Below are positions 38,215-51,000 of a stretch of 64,000 nucleotides of DNA, one piece after another (position 1 is the first letter of the stretch; every line of letters begins with the position of its first letter). The notes under the pieces are model-generated. The model did no database searches. It was given only the letters and a program-made list of their open reading frames with translations, and had not been told where the DNA came from. This DNA comes from Protonemura montana. Lineage: Eukaryota > Arthropoda > Insecta > Plecoptera > Nemouridae. The translations under genes were made by a program, and so were the position numbers. The stretch covers positions 13,877,021-13,941,020 of the forward strand of contig OX387602.1 of the NCBI GenBank assembly GCA_947568835.1, in the 5' to 3' direction.

Positions 38215-41200
38215 TATAGTGTTGATAATAATAAATTGGTGTGCTAGTACCTCTCAACCAAGAACTTGAACGTCTTATATGCATCGTGAGAATAACTAGC
38301 TTGTAAGAAAATCTTCCCTTTGACAGACTGGGTAGGTGTGTAATGAAAAATTGATCACAATGAGCTTTCGTACGGAATAAAAATGTCGAAAAAGTGGCCT
38401 TTCGTTTCGCTCAGCTTCATGGAGTCAGAGAAAATCGCACCTGTTTCAGTAGAATACACCGACAGTACTGAGCATGATGCACATTATCGAACCTCATTAC
38501 AGAAATAAACTGCATCTTAATTGCATTCGAACTTGTGTTTCTTTAAAGCCACGATGAAAAATATAAATGATTGGCGCATGCGTGCATTTACACACAATTT
38601 TCTAAATTTATTACAGAACATTGATAAATTCCTACCACGGTTTACAATAATTTGTGATCAGTCAGTGCCTCTGCCTTTGACTCTGTAATTTGTTTTGCTA
38701 ATAAAAAGTTGGTTCCTTTCGATCTTTGCCTTTCAGACCCCATCAATCAATCCCTTGGATGTTACGAAGGGCGGGTGTGCTTCTCTACACGATAAATCGA
38801 AACCATTAGCACCACGCGTTAATCGCAAAAACATGTCGATTTTTCAAACCTATCGAGAAAATTTTCAAAATGTGGCATCCTCAAGATTGAGTTGATCCCG
38901 TTTCAGGAATAGTTCTTAAACATGCAATGACCTCGATGATTTTACTTGTAAATCAGCTGAATTTTCTTAGAACGCGGCAAACTTTACATACATTAATTGC
39001 ATCGTGTTGCTCATCCGAAAGTTTCTCAAAAAGTTTTTTTTTTGCTCTGATATGAAAGGAAATTCTTAGAATTTTGATTAAGGTACTCTCTAAAAGTTGT
39101 GTGAGACGTTCAATTTTATATCGACTTATAAAATATTCATTCTCTTGTTCCTTGGGGCTAGTAGAAAGCTGTGCAAACATTTTGATCGCTTTTATTTGGA
39201 ATTCCTGCAATTGAAGAGGATGCCAGAGTTTGCTGTAGATTAATATGTTTTAAATTGATCAGCAAAGCCGAATCTTATTTAAAAACAAATATGTGTTGTA
39301 ATATTGAATCTATAAACGAGTAAGAAAGTTAGACGATTATTTTTCTTTGACCGTTTGCTGTTCTCTATCGAAAGAACACAAGAGGCAAATTAAAAAAATG
39401 TAATATTTTTGTATGATTTTGTGAATCATCCACGGTCACATACAAACGTTTAAATTGCAACATTTATGACACAAGTTTGGAAGAAATATACGGACTTTAA
39501 ACCATGTTTTTTCTTTTATTTTGTTTCATTTGAAAACAGCGTGATAATAAATTAAAATAAATTCTATAGAGTGCAATAAACAGAATAAATAAAATCCACT
39601 TCCTTCCCCTTTTAATCCATTCGAATTTATTTTACACATTTATTTCGGAATATTTAATTTAGCCTTCCCTAGAATTGCTTTTCGTTCTGCGTCTGACAAT
39701 TTTTCTACGTCAGTCTTGTCTTCTCTATTTACCTTACCGTCATTCTATTTACTGATTTCTTTAGATGTCTAATTAATAATTACTGCCATCTAATACGTCA
39801 CACAACTCATTAATCCAGGGTCCTACCGTGCAGAAAGGATTGGTCATCCCAGTGAGCCAGTATGTCACTGATATTTTTAAATCGTTTTGTTTTCTTGTGT
39901 CTTTGGTATAAGAGCAAGAAAAAGTTAATTAAAAAAAAACGATCGAAATTTTCCAGGCTGCTCATAATTTAATCTGTCAGTTTAAGGTTGTTCTAATCTA
40001 AGATGCTTTTTGGGAATACTGAACTTTGAAAGTCTTTACCACTAGCGAGGCAATTTTAAAACATGATGGTAATTTTGTAAGCTGTTTTAGGGAAATCTAC
40101 AAAATGCATTTTTTTAAATACATTTTGATAACTTACTTTTAAATCTTGTACATAAATGTAAATATGTGCTTCACTGCAGTAAGCAGACACAAAAAAACCA
40201 CGTAAAATGGCATAAAATTAAGTTGTTTTGGCTACAGAAAGCCAGCTATAAAAGTTATCAGTCATCTTTGCTAGTGAAATTTTGACCAACGATTTAAAAC
40301 ACCCCTTTTAACGTGTTAAGGGAATGCGTATGCATTAGATTATACCTGTCACTAAAACAAGGCTAGATGAAAGTTTGTTGTGAGAAGTGAAACGTGATAC
40401 CAGAATGCGTACATTTTTTTAAATATTAAGCTAATATTTTTAAAGATCGTGATTCAAATAAGAACAAGCAAGTAGAGATAATTTCTCTAATGAATCATTG
40501 TCATGTACTAACTGAGTTTCTCTTAGGGGAAAATATGATTCAAGTGTCAAGTAATTACACTCTTTGGAGCTAGGAAACGTTTTTTTTTCTTATCTAAACA
40601 ACTACGTTTTCGTAACCTTTTCAAGCGTGCTGCTTTAGAGCATGTGTACTTGCATTTTCGTTGCTTACTCGATGTAGATAAAAGAACATTTAAGATCTAA
40701 AAAAATACAAAAATGTGACCTTAATGGTGGTAGTAAGTTCATTCGTTGATACGCACCTTTGGCGTAATCTTGAGAACGCTAGAAGTAAGAATATTCAGAA
40801 GCATAACAGCTAATTATTCTGATATCGCAATCCAAGATTAATTTAGCCAGCGGCTTTTCGGAAATATCTTAGAAATAAATTTTAGAGATCCCATATAGCG
40901 ATTCGTACAAGCACGCGATTTCCTGGTGAGAATTTATAATCTTTATGATTATGAAAGCATTAAAGGTGTTAAAGCTTAAAGTATTATTTCTAGTAACCTT
41001 GAAGCGATATACAAATACAAAAACTGCACATAAAACCCCCAAAAACTAAACGTGCAATTTTTTATCGTAGATTTAAAGTCACGACTTTTTTCCACCTTTG
41101 AAAGACAGGCGTGGAAATTCTTGAAATGTCCTACAAAAAAGCAATACCATCCCAAGAAAACAATGACTATTTTTTAATAATAGATGTGATTGGACTCACT

Positions 41201-41689
41201 GCTTGTTGTTTATAGTGAAGGTTTTTTTGACATATTTGACGTTTCAAGATCTCCTGGAGCTTGTTCTCTACATTAATTTTGCATCGCTATCGGATCACCT
41301 CTATACTTTACAAGTCTTGCTGTTGGCACTTGCAAAAAAGCTAAAAAAGTCAGTATTTTTCACGCCGCTAAAATATTCTTTATTATCCCAAAAGTGATAC
41401 CGACTGTGATGTAGCCTATAATGTAAATTAGTGTTTATTCATGGCTGTAGACAAAAATATGAGATAATTAGGTACATGAAGCAATTAAAATGATTAATTT
41501 CATTTTTGGTGTAGCCTTGCGTGGATGTAATTATTTGCGATGAGTAGACCCTATGGATAAATAACTATTTATTTAGCATGCTTCAGTAGTTTCCTTTCAA
41601 AACATAAAATTTGCACAGAATAGGGCCATTTCGAAAAATCGTAAAGTGTATCGCCCTATAATCTTGGAAAATGTTCAGTTATATCGTAC

Positions 41690-42010
41690 TACCATAACGC
41701 TAATGTTAAACTATCTTCGTTGAAAATAGCCGCCAAATGACTGGGATGTCATATCGTTATTTCTCACAAATTACAGGAATTTAAATCTCGTTTACGAGCA
41801 ATTAGTCATAAGAATGCTAACCTCAACAATTAGTGTACATGTATTGATATTTTCAACAATATATATATTTTTTTAATTGTAGAGGTTTGTTAAAAAGGAT
41901 GGTCGAAAAAGGATAGCACCTACCATTACCACTTGCTGTCGGCTTGTTTGCTCAGCAGAAAGTTTAAAATTAACGCTGCCTCTCTGACTTTATCTATAAA
42001 CTCAATGCCT
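41690..42010 (-). mobile_element. MITE-like inverted-repeat element, copy 2
   Basis: A shorter (about 320 bp) relative of the element at 21571, in reverse orientation. The left end has ATAACGCTAATGTTAAAC and the right end the inverted partner GTTTAAAATTAACGCTG followed by CTCTCTGACTTTATCTATAA and ACTCAATG. It shares ATAGCCGCCAAATGA and CGTTATTTCTCACAAATTAC with the other copies. No coding frame. Confidence 0.6.
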
Positions 42011-45000
42011 ATATGATTTAAGGGAACTATGAAAATCGTTTTCCGCGACAGTGTCCGTTGGTGTTGGCACACTTTCATGACCATACAACGGATTATCTTT
42101 TTGAAACTGACTTCGGCCTGCTGCACATGGCATGGCACATTGGATATGAAATATTTGTGCGTAGCGCGGAACTCAATAAAAAAAGGGTAAAATGAAAACA
42201 GATATCTCTGTGCGACAATTTTGCAGCGAATCAAACTGCGTACTCGGCTCTTCTCGCGACACGGTTAGTTGGTTTGAATATTCGATGGTGTTTCGAAAAG
42301 TCATCGCATTTGAATGTGGATATAAAAAAAGGCGTAGAGGGAATTCTAAAGATGTCAATCCTTAATGCGTTTTAGCAAGCAGGAAAAAGTGTCTAAAGGT
42401 TTTTATTCTTAGTTTATCAGTTGTTCCCAAAGTAGGCATGCATTCAAAACAATGAGACGTGCGCCAAAAAAAAAACAGTCACAAATATTTTGTCAAAAAT
42501 CTTGCTTATCAAAAAAAGAACAACCATGAAAAAAATCAAGAAACTTTCTGGGTTTTTTTCTTTCGGTGAGCAATCAAGAAACAGATCTTGGTTTCTTGGG
42601 ATCTTGGTCTTGATCTGTATTTTCTTTCTAGTTTCTGGCGTGTGTAGTTTGAGCCACCGTGAGGACGTGATCTTAGTTTGATATTGGACCAGACTGTTTG
42701 GAATTGTGGCCCAAGGCGGGAAATCGTGAATCTGACGTCACTGATTGCGTTGAGAGGTGTCAAAACCTGACGAGACTTCTCCGACTCTGATATATATATA
42801 TTTTTTGTTGACGCCCGTGTCATTTAAACATCTCATTACAGGCATTGTTAAAAAATTCAACCTGTCACGAACTTTATAGTTTGAACGTTTCAAAGATATT
42901 TTTTTAAACGCAATTTTTGTTGTTGTTTTTTCCTCAAGTTTTCACATAATTAAATAAAGTTTTGAATAAGTTTCTGTTCTTGTACCCCAGTTAAAAGCCA
43001 AGCTGAAACGTCGAGAAAACTTTCGAAAAAATTAAGTATTGAACTTTTATGATGTTTTATTTCTCCTAGAGCTATGATCTTGTTGTTAAAGAAACACCTC
43101 TTAATTATCGGAAACATTTCTCAAGAAAAGAGAGAAATCGACCATTCAGACACAGGCATGGAAAGAGCAAAAAAGTTCTACTTTGAGATAAGAAAAACCA
43201 TGTTAGGAAAAATCCCAGAAAAAATCCAAGAAAATAAATGTCCATCTCATTTTCAAATTCGCAGTCAAAATGAGACACATAGAAAATGAAACATCTTTTT
43301 TGCAACAATCCAATACTCTCAAAAGGGATCATTTGATCCCTTCCAGATTCTGCGGACCGAAGACATAGTTTTTTGTTCATCCCAGCGTTATACCCACAAT
43401 TTTACAGCTCGTGCAAAAATCTCTTCGTTCTAGCATAGGATCAAATCGATATTTGGTGAGATTTTCCATTCCCTAACTTCACAGACGCTTTCAAGAAGCA
43501 TACCTCACACGTGCTACTGTAATTTTAAGCTGACATGTTAATAATTATGTAGCAAGTGGAAATTTACACTCTCATTGTTCGTTGCTGACATCAAACCTAT
43601 TGTCTAACAAAGACTCTGCTAAACATCATAAAGCTACACGGAATATTGTCAAACATAATCTATCATTCAACACCTTCAAATTAATGTCACTTCATAGACA
43701 TCAAAGAATAGAAACGTAATTCTAGTTTTTATAGCAACTGTAACTATACCCATACAAAATGAAATGTAAATTGATTTCGCTGATAATTAAATTTAAGGTA
43801 ATTCAAATTTCGAAATTCTTGCCACACACATGAGTGGAATTGCTTCCGAGAAATTGCTTGACTCACTCAAATTGCTCTTTTCTTTGGAACTCTTCTCGAC
43901 AGAGGTGTAATCAGGCGGTTCTTGCATGTAAGATTGGCTTGGCGCTGGTGTGAGCAGCCTTTCAGCTGCCTCTCAAGACAATTACCAGACGTAGATAGTC
44001 GATGCCTTTGGAAAAAGTCTCGAATCAGTTCGGCAATTGCATCATGAAATCCTGTTCATTGTAAGCTAACGACTTGGTATTAGCACGGTATATGACTTTG
44101 ACAGTATTTTAAGAAACACCATTTGCAACAGGAAGAATGAAACATCAACATTTTCCCATGGTAACAGTATTATATTTTCACTGATACATTTTTGATTAAA
44201 GTGCCAAAAAAGGACTTCGAATAGCTTCTATAACAGACCTATCTCTATGTAAAAATGTTTGAACTTTGAAGATTTCAAGAATACTTTTCTTTCAGATTTC
44301 CATTTTGAACACCTTGTCGCCTAACACAAATTCTTCGAGTTTTACCAAAAAGAAGTTGTGAAAACGAAGAGGAGCTACGTTTTCCTCTCCCGCTGATAAG
44401 ATTTCGGTTGGAGACGTTATCGAGCTCCACGGGTTACGCAACTGCAAATGTGTCTGACACGTTTAAACACACGGAGGGCACTCAAAGAAGCCGCCGATCT
44501 GTCCCTGTCACCTTCGATAAAATGCCAGAGAAATGTGATGCCTCTACAAACATGAGTTCAAACACAGGAGAAGATGTCATGTAATTTAATAGAAATTCGT
44601 TACTGGCGTGGAACGTGAAAATCAGACTTATTATAGTGATATTAAAACACAAACTAACAGAGGAAAAATCAAATAGTTTCAAAACTTTTGAGGCGATGTT
44701 TTTTATAACAGTGGAAATCTGGGACTTGGGAAGACTGAAAAGCCAGTATCAGTTCAACAGGTGAGAGGAAATGGGGTTCGTTTTCTGGTTCGGACGATAA
44801 AACTGGTTAAAAGCTTTCTTATTTTCTCAGGCGTTAAACACTTTCCTTTTAGCAAAAGTTATGATCCGAGTGACATTCGACTAAACTAAATAGACATTTT
44901 CATTTCAACTAACCATAGATCATTTCACGGATTATTTATTTCTGGAATCAAACCTTCTGGGTTGAGTGCAATTACTTTAAATATAAGAACTATGAGACAA

Positions 45001-48000
45001 ATTACTATGTCACATTTGTACAAGTACATGATTTGGAAAGGCCGCGATGTTTAAGTTGCCAATCTTGAAACATCAATTATTCAAATGATGATGTACATTT
45101 TGGCAATGTATCAGTATTCATTAGCAAGAAGCTCATCAACACTGCAGGGAAGCATGGTGAACTCGGGGGACGTATTCTCTCTAAATTAGAATCTCAAGGT
45201 TACGGGTAAAATGTATTTACATCTTATGTGCCGGAAACCTGCATACTGTTCGTATCTCTCCATGACCGCAGAAGCCATTCGGAAAGTTGAAATAGAGTAA
45301 CATTAGGCTGGCGTGTGATTTGAAAATAGTTAAAAAATATCCGAGGCTCGAAAGTTCAGATGCTTTTCCATTAATGTTAGTGTATCTAAAAAAACCATTT
45401 TCATAGAAAGATGCGAAATAAAAGAAAACAATTGTACAGGAAAAGCTCGTCAAAATAGAAGTGCTAAATAGACACTTCAAGATTCTGATTTGCTAAATCC
45501 ATGGAAAATGTCTTTCGAAATATCGTTATGCAATGGTACTATTTTAAACAATACGTTTAATCAAAGAATAATAATCAAAGGATTGCAACTTAGAGACAAA
45601 CATTTAATAATCAGTCTTTATATTGATCTTGTAAAAGTTTCAGAACATTTGCGGATTTTGCACTTGTGACATAAGAACAAATTACTTTATGTTGAATTTG
45701 TCTTGCGTAAATAGGAATAAATTCCATATATTTAGTTTTACTAAGAGCGCTCGCTTTTCAAGCAACCGAGAGTTTAATTAATTTACTTGTGGACCTATGC
45801 ATGGGTTTTCGATGAAATGTAACAAGTGTATGCCTATCATTATGGGATACAGATAAAGGAGCATACTTACCTACTGAGGTTGAACCAATTACCATAATTT
45901 ACAATATTATTGTAATAATAGTTTAAGACGTAGATATTCCTTTCTCTGACTCGAAGATCTGTTAACACTTGACTGGGTTAGCAATTAACAGCTACCGCAT
46001 TCTCTGTTGCGTTACGAAATAGGATCAAAGCGGATTCGAAATTAATTAATTAACCACTTTTCTCTCTTTGTAGCTTCTAAACTATGTTACTTCCTGAGAT
46101 TGAAAGAGAATAAGCTCGAAGATATGTAATCCAGCTAGCTGCATTGAGATTTGGCAATAAAGGAGGTGCATTCTCAGAATTAATTAGAGTGAAGATGCTT
46201 CAGTTTGGCCAGGAAGCAAATGCTTCATGATCTGGACCGTGCACATCTGGGGCAGTATTACGACGCATGTTAAAAATGATTGAGAGTGGCGTAACTACTT
46301 GTTTTTTTAATTTTTTTTTAATGTACACATAGCCTAACTTTTGTAGTAATGTATTGCTCCCTTGAGCAGAAGATTTGAGTGCTCTACACTGCTTGTCCTA
46401 TCTCAGTTGACATTATACATATAGTTGTGCTCTTATTCGAGACATTAATATGATGCACTTTATTATGTACTTCTTGTGACTTTATAAGAAGAAAATATGA
46501 ATGAAAATATATAACAAAAGGCTGTCATCAGCATTATCTACGAGATGGGACATTTTATTTCATAAAACTACCGCACAAGAATAAGACACGTGCTATTTAT
46601 AAACCAAGGGTGGATCTGATTTCTTTGCATTTAGAAGAAAAATTAACTTTGAGAGTAATCAATCTTATTTTTAGTCACGTCGGCTAGTTGTTTATAGGAC
46701 ATCAATCAATTCGTCGCCCACTCTACAAGTTTGAGGTCGTTGTTATGAGGATGAAAATTACTCAACGGCTAGCTCGGTATGATATTATTAAGCTGACAAC
46801 AGCACGTACGCGAAAAAATTCTGTCCTTTGTATTAATTTTTCAAAGTAGTCGACTGCTCTTGCACGTATTTAATGTTTCTCGTTACCATGGCAAAGCTCC
46901 CAGGAAGGAATTTGTCCCATGGCAATCTAGGATGGAGACATGAACTTACAATGGGTATATCGTATCCCACAAAAAAGTTTTTGTTTCGACGAGACTCCAT
47001 GTGCGCTAATGATAATATTGGAGCCTGTTCCATAAAACGTTCAGGCGAAAAACGTCCTGAATTTACTTTTAGGGATACTGGAAAAAAAACGCCATGCATT
47101 TGTATGGCTTAATCCAATAAAGATAATAGCTGCTTTATGTTTCTCTACTGAAACGGCTATAAACGCCGTGTACCAATTTCACATCCTCGCGGTGATTAGG
47201 GATTTTATAGAGGTGAACAATTTGTTTTGCTCTCATTGTAGCTCCGATGCTAAATGGGTGGTTAAAACTGAAAACCATGTTCTATGAAATTGTTGTAGTA
47301 CGCGAAGGAACCACGCGTCTAAATTTCAATTTATTAAATGGATAGTTTACGGGCAAGCAAGGGGCGTAGAGCGTGAGGGACAAAGCGTGTGGAGGCAACC
47401 TCTTGCGGAAAACTTGTGGGCGCTTCGCTTTAAGACATGTTCAAGTCTATTATGTTATCTAGGCTTTTAATAATACATTTTTATAACATTTGGTCACTTA
47501 TTAAGGCACTCGCTTTTCTGTTTACCCTGTTACGCATGCCAAAAAAATTCCATCTATAAAAAGCGTGCAACATGCGTTTCTTTGCTAGTGCGGTCTGCAT
47601 CGATTCCTCTGATAGTAGACTCCCGCACATGAAAACTCAAGTCAAAAAGGCTTAATGCAAATTTGTTTGCCGCTCCACCCAAGCGCGGCAATAGTATGCA
47701 GGAACATTGTTTGTGGCAATCTCTCTGGACAGAAAATAATGGGCGAGTGTTGAAGAAGCAGAGTAATGGGTGTGTGGTTTTTGTTTGATATCAGTTTCTT
47801 TGGCTGACTACCCCTCCTAGCAATTTTCATGTCTGGACGCAACGATCAGTGTCATGTAAATAGAAAATGGATGACCAGTATGCATACATTTTTAGAACGT
47901 GGATGGATACACTGTAGCTTATGTATTTCTACCTTAAACTAGTTACAGAAATTGTAAAACTGAGAACCAAAGATTTTAAAATATATCATTTTTACGCTCG

Positions 48001-51000
48001 TGTTACAACAAACAATTAATTTCAAAATATTAGAACGCAATTCGGCCATTCACGGATAGCTAGCAGCGAGTTTCAATTAAAATTACAAATGCGCTCCATT
48101 CTTCTAAGCGGACTTGAGGGTTGGGGGAGGTAGCTAAGGCCAAATAAACTGTTGTACTTTACTCCTATTCAAATAAATTAACGGGAACTTAAATTAAAAC
48201 TAAAAGTTGGTGCGTATGAATTCTCGTCATAAGACAATCGACCTTATAGATTTTAATTAAAACCAACTGTGAACGAGGGTTGATATGAAAGAAAATGACA
48301 ATTTAACAAAGTTGCAAGCATTGCTACACGTGCCGAGAAGGGAATATAAGAATATTGAACAAATGTTGATTGCCACCAGCGCTGAGACTTTATTGGAAAG
48401 TGGATACCACGGATTGAATTTCCCCGCAGCCACCCATAAATTCAAATGACACCGTTTTGCGGCGGGCCCCATGTGCAAAACGAAGTACTCAGAGAACACA
48501 AACGTCGAGCGAGCATCTTCCATAAGTGCATCTGTAAACTTGACTTATACTTTTTAGAGGTTCACACGTAAAATGGTATCGTTTACTTAAGATCCAAGCA
48601 AAAGTATTGACGTACGCGATCGCCAAACCAAGATTTATTACATTCCGTTTCCAATATTACATCTTCTTTGTTATTCACCGTGTGCACCGGCTAGCTGCGA
48701 AGTAGATTCCGTGAGTAGCGCGTAGTCTCACGCACGAGCTGGTAACGCCGGCCGCCAATGTAGTGGAGGGTAAGTGTGGGTGATTGATGCCTGAAGGCAA
48801 CGTCGGAATCATTAGTCGATTTCAGGCAACTGGCTACAGTCTATCTATATCAACAAGGATGATGGAAGACCAAGTGTATTAAATGATCATCCCTTCAAGA
48901 GAGGCATGAACAAACATATAATTGCAATGGTATCACTACCCTTAGATTGCCACACGTGGATTACGAATAGATCAGAGTCCAGTGTGAAATTAGAGCAATG
49001 GAAATGCTATTTATAGCAGGATATTGGTATTCTTGATCTTGCACTGGTAATTACATTTAGAATGACTTGGTGTGTTTGGTGTCCAATTTAATTTTTATTG
49101 CTTTGCTGACTACAATCTAATTATTTTTTAGTAAATTCCTTTAGAATAAATTGAAAAGCGCAGAAAGTAATTAAATTATCAATTATTCTAAGAGATAGTC
49201 AATCCACTGGATAATTAGAAAGCCACGATAGCATATTGGTTTCGTCTTTCGGTTGTATTAGCTTTTTTTGGCATGTCATCATTGAACAGAGTGAGATATT
49301 TCATTTGGCAAGAGTCCTACAGTCTCCACAGACAAGGGTACAGAGACGAATATCGTCCAATAAGAACTTTTAGAAAAATTGTTCCCCGAGCGTAAAAATC
49401 TCCATACACATAAGCCAGGAACAACATCGAAAACCGTTTCATGTTTTATTATTTTAAAGGCGGGAGAAAAACTTTAAACCTACATCAGGACAATGATGCC
49501 TCGGGGGTTGGGGGGTTGGGGGTTGGGAAATACGGTAGAGAACCCGGGGAACGTGATGGAAATACTGGTGCCTACACTTTGCCCATAAGAGGGACAATAT
49601 TGGCGTGAGGGATCCCATACTTTCCATGGGTCGGACCAATCATAATAAAGATGAAAAAGTTCCTTCGGTTCATAATAACTTTAGATGTGAATAGATATCA
49701 AGACGTAAACCTGGAAGAGAAATTCCTTTGCAAACTGGCACATTTTTGGAGAAGAATATTTCTAATATCGTACTTTTGTTGCTCGAACTGAGAGTGCGAA
49801 AATAGCAGTGGCCAAGGCAACAAATTGCATGGATTCTTTGATCATAACGGGAGATAGAGTAGGTTAATTGTATCTAACGAGTGAAATAATTTAAAACGAC
49901 CACAAGCAAGTAAAAAACTGTCGTAATGCAAAACTCAAGTGTCAATATTTATCATGCAAGGCTGTGGTTGAAACGGGAAAGTAAATTGGAAAGCGTGTGC
50001 ATGAATTTCAAATCGTACTCGAGCTGGGTCAACTGTGTCCGGTCAGGGGTTGAGGGGGAGGGGGACGAATTATGCAAACTGCTACCTCTCGGACTGCGCA
50101 GGCTCATTAAAGAAATTTCAGTCAGAGATAATGTACGGGATGGAACATCTCCAAATTCTTCATTCACGAAGTCAAATGTGAAATGCAAAGTGTTTCTCGT
50201 ATCCGTGTCGAAAAGTTTCTATGGACGAAACTGAAAGTGTTAGTTACCCACGAGAGATGTCTGCTTGACAAAAAGAGGTAAAATAAGGAAAGATAGTAAA
50301 TTTTCGAGAGTTTTTTGTGACTTTTTGATGCGCTAGAATGTGTGGTCATAAATCACAATTAAATTTAATCGGGACTAGTAAGAGGTTTCTTGCAAAAAAG
50401 TTATTAATTGCGTTTTGAAATCGTGCCGGGGGTGTACTCAAGTGTACAAAAAGTACGTCATGATAATTACATCATGTTTACAGGATTACAGCGCTTCAAT
50501 TGCGGTATCAATTAAACTTGTCATAAATTTACGTCGTCTGCTTGTGACAGTAAAACCAAATTTTAAACTAATATTTATCAAACTCAACAAGTTAATCGTG
50601 CAACTTCATTAAAATTTAAAAAAAATTCAATTTTGAAATTACGGGCTCACAAAGGAGAATAAATTGCTCATAATCCAACCCATGTCTGCAATAAAAAGAT
50701 CTGATCCACGCTTAGCTTCTCTAAAGCTGCTTACCACCGGTTTAATTTAAAAATACCCGACATGATATTTCGAATTACACTGTAGAAGTATTAACCCGGT
50801 GATTTCATTTGACGGTGAACGACATTCGGAACGCTAATAAACTCTTCGAATAAATTCGTTCCCTTCAAGTGAGTGTGTGTGAGTGTCGGCGTTGTCGACT
50901 TTAAAAGTGATACAGCCAGGAGTATGTCCCCGGAAAACGGAGTGCTATCCCGAATCCAGATCCGCTTATTCCTCGGGAACATCGCTTGCCGGAACATTTG

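Larger units (their letters stand above)
27760..41689. other. Noncoding region upstream of the CCHamide receptor
   Basis: No exon is recognised with confidence. The region probably includes the first intron and 5' noncoding exon(s) of the receptor. It holds an (ATT)n microsatellite, an A-rich low-complexity tract (about 32540-32700), a poly-A run (35698-35714), a tRNA-like hairpin at 38144-38214 and a strong plus-strand splice acceptor before 36515 followed by a short open frame. Confidence 0.5.
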
